Positions 44,851-56,540 of a DNA stretch of 64,000 bases are shown piece after piece (the first letter of the stretch is position 1; each line of letters starts with the position of its first letter). This stretch comes from Thysanoteuthis rhombus (taxonomy: Eukaryota > Mollusca > Cephalopoda > Oegopsida > Thysanoteuthidae). Under the pieces are notes generated by a model. The model did not search any database. It was not told the origin of the DNA and saw only the letters and a program-made list of their open reading frames with translations. The position numbers were made by a program, and so were the translations under genes. The stretch is taken from the NCBI GenBank assembly GCA_963457665.1, contig OY735209.1:5479417-5543416 (forward strand), in the 5' to 3' direction.

Positions 44851-45942
44851 TTACGTAATTATTGCTTCTTTCCTGTGTGTTTGCAGGTGAGTTTTCAAAT
44901 TTGAATTCCATGAAAATGCTAAGCCACACATTTCACATGAATATGGTCTCTCTCCAGTGTGTGTCTTCATGTGACTTTTCAAACTTGAACTCATTGAAAA
45001 TGCTGAATCACACACTGCACATGAATATGGTTTTTCACCTGTGTGTGTTCGTATGTGTTTTTTCAAATACGAACTCTGTGAAAATGATGATCCACAAACT
45101 TCACAAGAATATGGTTTTTCTCCACTGTGTGTTCGTAAGTGCTTTTTTAAAGCAGAACTGGATGAAAATGCAAACTGACATATTTCACATGAATATGGTT
45201 TTTCTCCAGTGTGTGTTCGGGTATGTATATTCAAATCAGAAATACGTGAAAAAGATAACCAACACACATTACATGAATATGGTTTTTCTCCAGTGTGTGT
45301 TCGCATATGATTTTTTAAATGTGAACTCCCTGAAAATGAAAATCCACACACTTCACATGAATATGGCTTATTCCCTGTGTGTGTTTGCATGTGAGTTTTC
45401 AAATTAGAATTCCATGAAAATGCTAAACCACACATTCTACATGAATATGGTTTCTCTCCCGTGTGTGTTTTCATATGACTTTTCAAATTTGAACTTTTTG
45501 AAAATGCTGATCCACACACTTCACATGAATATGGTTTCTCTCCAGAGTGTGTTTGCATGTGACTTTTTAGGTGTGAACTTCGTGAGAATGCTGAAGCACA
45601 CATTTTACAAGAATATGGTTTCTCACCTGTGTGTGTTCGTATGTGTTTTTTTAAATCTGAACTCCGTGAAAATGCTGATCCACAGACTTCACATGAATAT
45701 GGTTTTTCTCCAGTATGTGTTCGATTGTGTATTTTTAAATGAGAACTCTGTGAAAATGCTGAACCACACACTTCACATGAATATGGTTTCTCTCCCGTGT
45801 GTGTTTGCATATGACTTTTTAGATGTGAATTCTGTGAAAATGATGATCCACATATTTTGCATGAATATTCTTTCTTTCCCATGTGTGTTTGAATGTCTAT
45901 TTTTAAATCAGTACTCGTACCCGACATATTGACACACCTCAT
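44851..45942 (-). CDS. Gene C: C2H2 zinc finger protein, 12 fingers (363 aa)
   Basis: Twelve complete fingers from about residue 29, preceded by MRCVNMSGTSTDLKIDIQTH and a GKKEYS linker (a decayed earlier finger). The ATG at 45942 is real and is preceded in frame by a TAG. The C-terminus RKEAIIT comes from a frameshift in the linker after finger 12. Fingers 5-6 (SKSSNLKSHMKTH, FSWNSNLKTHMQTH) and 11-12 (SMSSSLKSHMKTH, FSWNSNLKTHLQTH) are near copies, so a two-finger or larger block was duplicated inside the array. All ligand residues are intact. Predicted role: nuclear DNA binding. The finger exon runs 44851-46164 and pairs with first exon 47705-47755. The start VNMS is shared with gene D, its closest relative here. 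Confidence 0.9.
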   Translation of the reverse strand: MRCVNMSGTSTDLKIDIQTHMGKKEYSCKICGSSFSQNSHLKSHMQTHTGEKPYSCEVCGSAFSQSSHLKIHNRTHTGEKPYSCEVCGSAFSRSSDLKKHIRTHTGEKPYSCKMCASAFSRSSHLKSHMQTHSGEKPYSCEVCGSAFSKSSNLKSHMKTHTGEKPYSCRMCGLAFSWNSNLKTHMQTHTGNKPYSCEVCGFSFSGSSHLKNHMRTHTGEKPYSCNVCWLSFSRISDLNIHTRTHTGEKPYSCEICQFAFSSSSALKKHLRTHSGEKPYSCEVCGSSFSQSSYLKKHIRTHTGEKPYSCAVCDSAFSMSSSLKSHMKTHTGERPYSCEMCGLAFSWNSNLKTHLQTHRKEAIIT

Positions 45943-46164
45943 ATAAGTATCACGGTGTCTCTTCCAAATGTTTTTAATATAAATCCTCTACAATATAGTT
46001 TTGTAGGTGTTTTCAACTTTTCATTCTATTACAAACTTAGTAATATCATTTATCTTGATTACATATTTCCATACTCAACTCTGAATCGATCATTATAGTT
46101 TCCTGATACAATATCTATATACAACCTTCAAAGAGGTTCCTTTCTTGTCAACCTCTGTTGAAAT
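45943..46164 (-). other. Gene C 5' leader of the finger exon
   Basis: A 222-nt leader with stops in all frames. Read from the first exon in phase 0 it continues ISTEVDKKGTSLKVVYRY before a stop. Its middle (ATGATCGATTCAGAGTTGAG, TATGGAAATATG) matches the leader of gene D (ATGAGCATCAATTCAATGTT, TATGAAAATATA). Confidence 0.6.
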
Positions 46165-46182
46165 CTGTGAAAGAAGAATAGG
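46165..46182 (-). promoter_or_regulatory. 3' splice acceptor of gene C finger exon
   Basis: The minus strand reads TATTCTTCTTTCACAG before ATTTCAACAGAGG, the same type as in the four sister genes. Confidence 0.7.
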
Positions 46183-47704
46183 TATCATTATAGATCATAT
46201 ATTCAAAATCATTTGAAATTATACATTCATATTCACTCGATTTGGATGTCAATGAATTCCAGATCTCATTATACATTTTTAGCAATAAATCGTAAGAATA
46301 TGAATCCAGCAAAATAGGTTGCCAAATCAATATTTTGATTTTTATCATAGTTTTAAATTTAACAAGCTAGGCCCAAATTTCAATCCCTGAAGAGGGATAA
46401 TTTTGATAAAAAATATGGATAATGGGAAAAAAACCCAAGCATATTAGTCAAACCATACATGTGGAAGTTTTTTCTTGAGTGAAGATCTAGCAAGGGTAGT
46501 GTTACCAACTTTATTTTCAAATTCAAAATTATTTAATTGAAACCCCCCCGCAAAAAAAACTTGGAAACATTTAAATTCTCAGGTACATAAAAAAAAGGTC
46601 AGGAAAAATATCACATATCATTTATATACATATCATTTATATTTTCATCTTCAACATCTATCTCATTATATAACTAAATTTATTTTATTTCTATAAATCA
46701 AATAAAAACTACTCTATTAAAAATCATTTAAATAGCAATTTCTGACATCTAGATTTAGAAGAAAAACATCAAAATCAGTGAAACTGGCAAGGGATGAAAC
46801 CAGGCATCACTTAAATTGACAAGACAGAGCCAGGGGACGTAACTAACATTTTGATATGTCAGTCAATGACAACAATCGATACTAGCGCACCTAAAAAATA
46901 ATAAAATCCATCAACATATAGAGCAAACAAGCTTTCTCTGCTGCGTTAGGATCAAAGTCCTCGCTTCATTCGAATGAGTGAAGAAAACAATTAATTTCCG
47001 AAATCTCATATCGCATCCCAAGTCTTTCATCAATGGTTCCTAGGAATGGGATTTGCAAACTCAAGTAAGATGAGTCGACCTGAGTTGGGCTTTAGAAATG
47101 AGAGTGAATTTGTTATCAGTTTTTGCGTACATCACTATATTCGAGCATGACGTAGCTGGTTTTTGGTCTGGTTGTTGTAATAGAGAAATTAAGTCAAAAC
47201 TCAATAGTTAGAGATGGACGGAAACGTTTTCCTTTTAAAACCTAAGTACGAGCGTTTTTTTGCCGATTTTTGTTCATAAAGTGAATAATCAGAACCTCAT
47301 TTTTTAAAAAAAGCTTTTCAAATTTACCATCCATAATTATTTAAAAAAAACCCTCTGAAATGTTTTTGTATGTTATTTGAAAAAGTCAATAGAAAAGTGT
47401 CAGAAGAAACAATTCATTCATTAAAGTTAAAAACGGTTTTTGATGCGATTATTAGAAAGCAGAAAAGATGAATGAAAATATCTAAAAATCATCGGAATAA
47501 TCAGACTTCAATAAAAAGGAATCGTCTGATTCCAGATGAATTTTTAGATAAACGATAAAATAGGATTAAATATTGAAAGATTAATGCTTATTGTTTATGA
47601 GAAACGTCATTTCTTTGTTTAATTTACAAAAAGACTTTTTGTCTCTTTCTGCAAAAATTCATTTTTATTTCTAAACAAAGAAAATAAGAGAATGATATAC
47701 TTAC
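46183..47704 (-). other. Intron 1 of gene C (inferred)
   Basis: About 1.5 kb. The donor-proximal 260 bp (47440-47704) are almost identical by eye to the same part of gene D (61462-61716). A SINE-like word (AACAAGCTTTCTCTGCTGCG, 46926) recalls 24520. Open frame 46148-46348 overlaps the acceptor and is not a gene. Confidence 0.6.
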
Positions 47705-47755
47705 TTCTTTCTCTTTTCTTTCGTCTGATTTCTCTTCCTTAGGGAAATGCAACAT
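47705..47755 (-). other. Gene C small first exon (coding part or uORF)
   Basis: ATG at 47755, 17 codons MLHFPKEEKSDERKEKE, donor GTAAGTATA. One residue differs from the gene A copy (His for Pro at position 3). Joined to the finger exon it would give a 40-codon ORF that ends before the array, so translation of the array would need re-initiation, an alternative start or another exon. Confidence 0.7.
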
Positions 47756-47845
47756 AAGAGAAAAATACAGACACTATTCAATTTAAATCAAATTTTTAAA
47801 AAATTGGTTAAGACCTTTTGTTTGTTATCAGACAATGAGTCGTAG

Positions 47846-47870
47846 AGAGCGAAAGTCAAGGGAGATAAAT
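47846..47870 (-). promoter_or_regulatory. Conserved promoter-side motif of gene C
   Basis: AGCGAAAGTCAAGGGAGATA in plus-strand sense, about 100 bp upstream of the first-exon ATG, identical in its core to the gene A motif. Confidence 0.6.
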
Positions 47871-47879
47871 GATACAAAG

Positions 47880-48300
47880 TTGAACTCAGAGGTCAATCGA
47901 GGTCATTTCTGGTCATTTTTTTTGTCAATTTTCGAAGTTGTTGGCTACAATTTTGCACCCGCGAAATTGAAATTTGGTATAGGTGTGAATCTTTCCACGG
48001 AAAACATATTCAACAATGTGAAGTTGACCTCAGAAGTTTTTTGATGTCATCTCTAGCGAATTTTCAGAGTTGTTGACAACAGTTTTTGTACTAAAGATAG
48101 GGAAATTTGGCTTATGGGTACATCTCACCAAAGATCACAGGCTATGTGAGGCTGGGAGGTCATCAAAGATTATTTCAGAACTATGAACTATCAAGGTGAA
48201 TGTCATAGGCAATACTAAGTTGGCCTCTGAGGTGATTTGGGGTTACAAGAGGTCATTCCTAACCAATTTTCCAATTTTTGACCGACGAGTGCAAACCTCC
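47880..48300 (+). repeat. Degenerate tandem repeat, period about 200 bp
   Basis: Phrases around AGGTCATTTCTGGTCATTTT, TTGACCTCAGAAGTTTTTTG, TTGGCCTCTGAGGTGATTTG and AAGAGGTCATTCCTAACCAA recur with the same neighbours (AATTTTC...GTTGTTG). Units are strongly diverged. The open frame 47835-48044 falls inside and is not credible. Confidence 0.4.
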
Positions 48301-49404
48301 CTTATTTAATTAAATGAAATATTCATAAAATATCATTTACTCCCTTGTTTTGTTGTATTTCATTTTCTTTTCCCTGGGCAATGCTACGTGCCACATCTAG
48401 TTTTTATATATCTATTACTCAGTCCCATAATAATTGTTACATTTTCATATATATTTCATACACTAAATGTAATAAATATTATGGGATAGAGGTATTTCTA
48501 TACAAAATATCTGAGATGAAGTTATCACAACTGCATCAAACTACTCCTATTTTCTGCTGGGGAATTTACTTACAAACAAAAATTCACCAGATTACCTCTT
48601 TATCAAATTGTTAAGAGAGAAAAATATCTGAAATCTATACATTAGTGCATTGAGTTGCACTGAATAATTCAAACTGGTTCTTGTTTGGGGTTACATTACA
48701 ATGATACCCAACAACTTCAATATTTCACCCTTTGGAGTAGTTTCCTTAAAGGACCACAAAAGCTAGGAATAAAATACTTTGTGTCAATTTTTATTATGTC
48801 AGGTCCCAACTATCTAGATTTGTCCAAGACCACAACTCCAAAATCAGTCTACCCCACTGTACATAAGATGAAACTATCAGAATTCTATCCAACTAATCTA
48901 TTGCTGATACTAAAAAAAAATACTTAGAAACCTCATTTACTAATTGAAAAACAGCCATGTGGAAGATCTAAATGGGTCCTTTGGCCTAAAGATCAAAAAT
49001 GTTTTTTTAAAGGTATATTAATTCTTAATTCTTATATATTAATTGGGATTTGTGTATGGGATAGAGAATTGTATCCAACTAATCTGATACTTTTGAAAAG
49101 TTTATCCCGAAGTCTTAATTTTCTTTTAGACTGATCTAAATTCATTTTAAATGAAAAAAAAATATTGGTGAATTTCATTTATTTATTGATGAACAGAAAT
49201 CCCAGCATGAAATTTTAATGTTTCTACAGTTTATATTTGAATAACTTATGTCTTTGAAGAGCACTGAGAGGCACGATTCATTCAATTTATTGTAATTTAT
49301 CAGTACATTTGTTGATAATATTGTTTCTCAATTATTATATTATTAACATAGTAAAATTGATGGGATTATTTGCCTATGGACTGGTACTAATGTGTGAGAT
49401 CCAA
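48301..49404. repeat. Repeat Q, part 1 (paralogue at 50500-50660)
   Basis: GATGAAACTATCAGAATTCT followed by ATCCAACTAATCT (48867-48900) recurs at 50508-50545. A second partial copy (TATCCAACTAATCTGATACT then AAATATTGGTGAATTTCATT) sits at 49070-49185 and matches 50530-50655. The element type is unknown. Open frames here are not credible genes. Confidence 0.5.
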
Positions 49405-50345
49405 GTATCTGAGTGGGTTGCGACAGAATCAATGTAACCAAATCAATGTCAGGACAACTTGACGCCAACTCAATGACAGGCCAAGCGGCTAAAAATATTT
49501 GTAAGATAGTTGTTTTGAGAATTGGAAAAATATTTATTTGTGATTCTAGCAGATTTTATTTTGAAAATGTCAATTTGGTAGTAATCAGAATGTTAAATTC
49601 AATCATGATTTTAAGCTACTCCTATTTCAGAGAGTCCTTCCTTCAACGTTTAACCTTTTTTGTGAAAATAAGTTACTCATTTCATTCATAAACTGTCATC
49701 ATGATGTGTAGTAGGTACCACACACTCGAGAAAACAAGCCAATAATATGTTTATAAATAAAAAAAATTGAACCTTGTAAAAATACTGATGTTTGATACCC
49801 CCCGCCCCCCCAAAAAAGAAAGACTGGAGGAAAATCTTTAAATAGAAATTATTTATGTAAACTATATAAACAATGATATATTTGTGCTTGAAAACTTGCC
49901 TCATGTGAAAACTGTAAGCTATTGTACTATGTTTTTATGCGTAAATGCTGTTTTGCTGCGTAAACAAAATTGTCAAACAATTATATCTCTGGTTCTATAG
50001 AATTTATTCACATAAAGTTCATCGCATATTTTTCATGAATCCTTCCACTCTCCAATGACATGAAAATCATCTATATAAGAAAAGTTTTGAGTATTTATTA
50101 ATGAACATGCTGGCCTGCTTTCTGACATACAGCACGGAAAAATCGAGCAGCAGGCTAAGAGTTACAAAAAGGAATATTTACAAGAAATAGCTTATAATTA
50201 TAAATGAATATAATTTCACTATTTATTATTTTGTTAATGAATATCCTCCTTTTGTCAGTTAATGAATGTGTAACATATGTTGCATCAAGTTGTCCAGATA
50301 TTGAGTTTGCTGCATTGAGTTGGGTTGCATCAAATCCCCCCTTCC
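49405..50345. repeat. Candidate inverted-repeat element (SGQLDA words)
   Basis: The plus strand at 49410-49485 and the minus strand at 50345-50260 share phrases: AATGTCAGGACAACTTGACG against ATATCTGGACAACTTGATGC, each flanked by CAACTCAATG repeats. Chance translations of both give SGQLDA. This could be the two termini of a 0.94 kb element with sub-repeats in its ends. The interior has no recognisable gene. Confidence 0.4.
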
Positions 50346-50659
50346 CCATCAGAGCATCTGAGACCAGAGTCATTCATCTAAACCTATCTAAAAATGTTGT
50401 AAATTCTCTCATTTACCCTTTTCACAGATTGATTCTATCATGCACAAAAATAGAAGTTATGAAAGTTCCAAACTGCACATAGACTTTATAATGAACCTGT
50501 ATATCAGATGAAACTATCAGAATTCTATTCAACTAATCTAATACTTATGAAAAGTTTTACTCAAAATACAAACTTTCCTTTGTAAAATTAAAATTGATTT
50601 AAAGTAAATGTAAACCATTATGAATGAAAAAATATTGATCTATTTCATTTATGTATTCA

Positions 50660-52554
50660 TTCTGAAAGGAAATTTTCTGAATTAGTTTTTTTGTTTTAAT
50701 GATTTAATGAGTCCAAGAATACATGGCATATTTAGAATGAAAACATTTTTGTGCTAGTTTGATGGCCAAAAATTGTTAGATACAAAAAAATATGGCCCAA
50801 ACCCACCCAAAAATGCTAAAAATGGCCCAAATCTTCAAGTACTCCCACTCTAATTTAGTGATTTTTGTTATGTCAAATTTTCATTTATTCAATTCATTTT
50901 TTTTGTTTATTTTTATTTACAAATCCCTGTACGATTGAGAACAATTTAAAAAATCTCTTTGCTTCTAAATGGATAACTTGTGCTCACAAACAACAAAATT
51001 TATAGTATTATTGAAAATCGAGCAAGATGAAGTGCTTCTCATGTATGACCTGCTAAGAGTCATACAGAAAGTAAGTGGGTGAGGACTACCATTGCTTTAT
51101 CATTCAATAGCAATGTAAAACCTTTATCCAGGAGAGGAGAAAGATCAGAAAGACCCAGAAGAGAAGAGTACACATCAGAATAGGTGTCACAAGGGTAGGT
51201 TTATTAAGGTTACAATAGATACTATGAGAGTAAAAGAAAGTTTGCTTTGAGTGAAAGGAGAAGGAGGGAAAGCTACTAGCGGTAAGACACTCGTTCTCTG
51301 ACATCACTGATGATCAAAACGTCGTCTGGGTACTGCAGTCGTGACCAGCTGTTTTTTTTTTGTTGTTTCTGTCAGACATCCAGGAGCGTGGTTGCCAAGT
51401 CTCTGTGTCGTACATCCAGAAGGCGTGAATCTCTTTCACCTGAAGTGGGCAATTGTGTACATGATTATCTTAGAACTAAGTTTATATCACCCTTCTCTGA
51501 GGAGACAAAGGGGGGAAGAACCCCAGGAGGGTCAAACAATTTGTAGACAAGGAGAGCAAATTGCTTCATTGATATTCTGGGTGAGGGGATGGATGGTTGC
51601 GTGGAGGGAGTGAGGTATGCTTGAGAAATGGTGCAGGATGAATGAAAGAGGCAGATGGTTGATGAAACAACTTGAAACCCTGAACCACATCAAACCTGAT
51701 ACCTCAAGGGTATATTCATTGGCAAGGTACATCCATGGCAGGCGGCCTGAAAGTGACTGCATGACATCTATCCCTGGGATGCAGCCAGTTTCGTGAAGAC
51801 CTTCTCCAAAAGTAAAATTCCTGCCAGGCGAGGGCATGGTATCATCTTCACAAAAACTTGTACATGGACTGGTTTAAAAAATCTTGAACATGGTTGCAGC
51901 GTCTGGTAACAACACCAACAACCAGGAGCTAACTTTGATGGACCATAAGAGTCCAGCTGTGGTTTTCAAGGAATGTCATAAGCCGTGTAGGTAATTCTTT
52001 CAAAGATGGTGCACAAAATATAATCATGGAAAGACTGGAACTATTTTTTTTTTTCCAAATTGTCATTCTTAGTGGTAGAACTATTTCCTTTCTCTTCTTT
52101 CACACGAAGAACTGGCACTTGAACCATGATTGGGGGAAGATGGAGAGACAAAAATAGTGACACCCTGGACCCCACCATCGAGAAGAAGAGAAAGAAGGTG
52201 GACTGTCCTTATAGAGGAATCTAATGATGGAAGTGCACTTTCTTCACCAGTAATTTTTCTTCTCACTTCCCTTTTAAAAAAGATGTTGTAGTATATTTTT
52301 AGTTCTTTGCATGTTATTGTTGGTATTGGTTACATAATTATGCAGTTCTAGCTGATTAGGATGAATGTAGGTGGAGGAGGAGGTGTGACAAAGACAGAAC
52401 TTTCTGGTTACATAAACTTCTCATTTGTAATAAAAGTGAAGTTTGTTAGATGTGTTTATCTGTAATCTATAGTTATCATTTATTAATTCAGAATTCAATA
52501 TTTTTTAGTAATTCTTATAGTATTGCTTCCATTTTTAGATTCATTCAAAGCAAT
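50660..52554. other. Unassigned DNA, partly G+C-richer
   Basis: 51300-52270 has less A+T bias and several overlapping open frames (51310-51546, 51341-51613, 51532-51837, 52081-52266) without recognisable domains. It could be an eroded retroelement, but no motif supports that. Confidence 0.4.
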
Positions 52555-52960
52555 CATACCTGTCACCACCCAAATTGAAAATGTTAGTCAACCCAGAAAG
52601 GTCAAGGGAGGTGAATGATATCAATTACTGAAGAAGGAAAATCAAATTCATATAATTTTTTTTTCATTGAATAGTTTTTCTGCAAAAATAATAACATGCT
52701 AAAGGAATTTTCTTCAATCTGGAGTAAAAGGAAAGAACACAATCTCCATTGTCTTTGCTAAAGCAATCAAATCAGTAAATATGATTGTATTATTTCAGGT
52801 TCTGACACCTAATATAAAAATACGTCAATATCATAAAATCCTTCAAAATCCTTTTTATATGAGGCCACACAAGTGAATTAATAACTTGACAGCACTATTA
52901 GACAATTTGGTATTTCATAAGAACTTTCTTTTGACTGTCAAATAGTGAATATCAATTATA
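52555..52960. repeat. Repeat P, copy downstream of gene D
   Basis: Counterpart of 43330-43860; matching words are listed there. It also carries a GTCAAGGGAGGTGAATGATA word resembling the promoter-side motif, probably coincidental or inherited. Confidence 0.55.
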
Positions 52961-53142
52961 ATCAGGATTTCTTTGCAAAAATTCCACTGAAGTTAGAAAT
53001 GCAAATTGTAAAGATAATGAAGTCGAAGAACATGAAGTATATTTCAAAACATTTTATTGAAAATCAGAATGTAAATTTGCAGTAAAAAAAACTGAAAATT
53101 TTCAGAGGACAGCACTTTTTAATGCAATGAAAAAATAAAATA

Positions 53143-53590
53143 GGGTTAGTCACTCAATGGAAACTGTTACATGACCAACGTCTTTTGGCAGCATGCTGTG
53201 TTAGGGGTGATCAATCAAAAAAATAGGAAAAGGGATTATCAATGACGAAGTTATTTCTCTTACCTTTTGTAGGATCACGAAAAAGTCTGAGATTTCAAAA
53301 AACAATTTTGAATGTTGTCTGACACAAACTAAAAGATCAATTTAACATGAACTTTCATTGTAAATTGAACCCCTAACACTGGAATCTGATTGGGGGAGGG
53401 GAAGATCAAAAAAAAAATTTTTTTCTAGACATAATAAGGAGTAAATGTGTATATTTTCAGCTCTCTAGCTCCTTTGGTGCAATCTGTATAGGTGGGACAC
53501 ATGCTGATAGATAACGAACCAGCCAGAATCACTTAGAAACTGAAAAAACCTATGTTGTCAGTTTTGGATGACGGTCTCTAACATGCTGTA
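53143..53590 (+). mobile_element. MITE-like family M, copy 11 (full length)
   Basis: Best reference copy. The 5' end is GGTTAGTCACTCAATGGAAA then CTGTTACATGACCAACGTCT. The body contains TACCTTTTGTAGGATCACGA, a poly-A/T stretch, TTTCTAGACATAATAAGGAG and TCTCTAGCTCCTTTGGTGCA. The 3' end is GTTTTGGATGACGGTCTCTA. The inverse of the 3' end (TAGAGACCGTCA) pairs with the 5' core (consensus ATAGAAACCGTCA). There is no open frame, so it must be mobilised in trans. Confidence 0.8.
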
Positions 53591-55990
53591 AGTAAAATAT
53601 TCATATTTTGCTGTCTATTCAGAAGTAATAAGCATTTATAATGTCAAGTGTCAGATTTTTTAAAACTCATTAATTCATGAAATTTCTGAAGGGAAATAGA
53701 TTCTGATTGAAATTATCCCCTCTGACCATTCGGTGAATTTTAGAAAGTTTTTCTTTATTCAATTCACACAAGAGCCCCATTATTTTTAATTCTATTCATT
53801 GAAGAGTTCCACTGTCAACATGAGCTATCTATGAATTCAAGATTTGATATTGAAATTCAAATGGCAAAATATGGCTCACTGACTGATAAGCACAAGTTGG
53901 TACTGATTGCGGTCAAGACGTTTGGTTTGACTAACCTCAAAGCTTCGAAAATCATTTGCTGAATAGGTCCCAATGCCACAATGAACCTTGTGAGACCACC
54001 TGGGTCTCCTAGTGTGTTTTCATGACAAACGTCCGTAGCAATACATTCTCTATAATGACTGCAGGAATGGACAGCCTAGACTGTTAGCAAAAGGTAAATG
54101 ACACATTGTGAAACTGACAGTTCCTACTTATGCTCATATACGGTCAAAAAACAGTCAAGTATTTTTGGAGAATGAAATTTCAGAGCGAGACAAATTCTTC
54201 AAATGTCATCTCATAACTTCTTGCATTGCTTTTTATACATATTATTTTCATTATTTTCTGAACGCGCCAATAAACCGTTCATTTACAAACACTGAATAAT
54301 TCCCACGATTGCCAGGTTTATATACTAATGAACTGTTTTCATTGACAATGTAAGTATTGCTAAAGCACGAATAGAATAATAGGTAATTAAGATAGAGGAT
54401 CTTGTAACATTTCAAATCCTCTTTACCATCACCTATTCATTTGAGAAAAACTTTCAACTTTTTCACTTCACCCCTTACCACCTATACTTTAATACCTTTT
54501 CATGACTCTACAGATTTTCCTGGACAAATCATACACCCATGACAGCGAATACTATGACCAGGGGAATATGAAATTCATCCATGCATCTGCACTGTGGGTC
54601 AGAGAGAAGAAAGAGAAGCAAAAAAAAGGAGGAAGATGGAAAAAGGAAGGAGAGAAAAAAATTCTTTTGGAGGTACAGGCAGACAAGGTAAGGGTATCCA
54701 TGGAGAAAAAGTGAATTGGACATATGAATGTGATCAAGGGTTGGTATGGATTATGGTTAATCCAACAATGTGAGATTTATAATGACAACATTGGAAGATT
54801 TTTCAAGAACACAAGATTATTCTAATTTTAACAATTAGATCCAAAGAGAACTTTGTTGAGAATAAAGAAAAAATATTCATTCATTCTTCTTCAAGTTCCA
54901 GTAATACTTAAATAAAATAATCATATGTTCTTGAAAATTCTTTCTTCTCAAATCTCAAGTTTGAATGAATACAAAAATCTAATGAAATTATCCAACAGAA
55001 AGCATTGGTGGTGCGGGGGGGGGGCAACAAATTCACGATCAGAACAGCAATAACACACATACAACACAAAGTGACACAATGTTCAATGTTGCCAAGTATT
55101 TGTCATTTATAGCTAAAACTGTCTTTAAAATGCTGATAAAGAGGCTAATAATTCTATTTCCATCTAACTTGATAGCTAGGAATGTTATACACATGAAAAC
55201 TAATGTAAAGCCCATTCACCAGATAGAATAACTATATGCTAAGACTAAAAAACAAATTATCAATACAAATCGAACATTTACTTTTATCAAACTTAGATTT
55301 AACCGGGTAATGCAGATTTTTTTTCATTATTTATTATGAAAAAGATCATTTTGTGAAATCTGGCTTTTTAAAAAAAAAAATGGGCCGGAAGCAGATGAAA
55401 AAATTACCACTGACATGAGGGAAATTCTATGAAATTTGAAGCATAAATACCACGGTTTGAAATTAGGACATATCTTTTTTTCATTGTATAAAAAAACAAG
55501 AAAGATAAAGTGCGTTCATTGTTGGTATTGTGCTTGGTCATCTTTCAGTGTATCATTTAGAAGTGTGTCACTGCAACACTGCTTGCTTACCATTAGTTAT
55601 TGATGCTTCCCTCCTCACTCAGAAGAATTCCTAAAAATCTAACTTGAAGAAAGAATCCAGGTGTGACTTTTCCCTATTCAACAAAATGTATGCAGATGAC
55701 ATTTCAAATTCGCCTGCCTGTAATTATGATGATGCTACTTGGTTCGTTGACTTTTTTGGAAACGATGAGATTTTTATAGAATGTTTTTTTCATCTCCATA
55801 TGGCAATCACATTTGACTTTCCGTCTTTCAACAGGAGAAATAGTCAAAGAAATACACATCCAAAAATGGTATCTAGAATATTTGAGACACAAAGACACTG
55901 AAGAGACCATCAGAATAAGAAAGTATTGCTATATTATTTATGTGAGCAGCAGTATTAGTTTGGAAGAGACAGGAAATACTGAAGGAAGTG
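53591..55990. other. Unassigned DNA downstream of gene D
   Basis: No gene was recognised. Open frames 54108-54299, 54502-54714 and 55644-55901 have no domain. Poly-G and poly-A tracts occur at 55013 and 55370. A+T-rich throughout. Confidence 0.4.
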
Positions 55991-55994
55991 ACTG

Positions 55995-56540
55995 TAGTCA
56001 GCATCATTAAGGTATTCAATATTTGAACCACACACTTCACAAGATTCTTCATATTCCTTCGCATCAAAAGTTCTCAAGGTTTATCTTGGTGGTCACTGCA
56101 CCAAAATAATACAACTGTAATCCCATTAGAAGAAGAATAAAATCCAGATCTGATTGTTTTTCTTTGGTTAAGCAAAACACCTGAAAATTTTTTGTTTCAG
56201 TAGAGTTAAAATTCTGAAACGCAAAGTTTTGGTTACAAGATGTTGAATGCAAACCTTTTCATCTCCAGGATGTAGGTAAAGCAATGCAATGTTAGATTCA
56301 GTCTCTCCTTCTATCTTTCCCCTCAATCCATCATAACAACTATGATGAAATCCCTTTAAAAACTGTTGCAAATATTGAATACACATATCAGAAAAACATG
56401 GATACTCCTCGGTAAGATTTGTTGTCTATTTTCAAAGTGCAAAATATTTACATAGTTTTTTTAAAAATTCGTTTTATATGACATTCAACAAGTGAATTAT
56501 ATGAAAATGCTGTGCCACACACTCCACATGAATATGGTGT
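55995..56540 (-). pseudogene. Decayed fingers and 3' flank of gene D
   Basis: Directly after the gene D stop the same frame continues TPYSCGVCGTAFSYNSLVEC-HIK (56540-56465), a finger with one histidine lost. A much older fragment (GAACCACACACTTCACAAGA in plus sense, 56025-56045) is the CEVCG segment of another finger. 56290-56360 matches the 3' flank of gene C (44060-44130). Confidence 0.7.

Noticed and set aside
47835-48044. ORF starting MSRRERKSREINDTK over the gene C promoter motif
   Set aside because: It reads the promoter-side motif and the degenerate repeat on the opposite strand to gene C. It is not conserved as an open frame in the sister loci.
51310-52266. Possible gene in a less A+T-rich region
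   Set aside because: Several overlapping short frames on both strands, none with a recognisable motif. The region was left unassigned.
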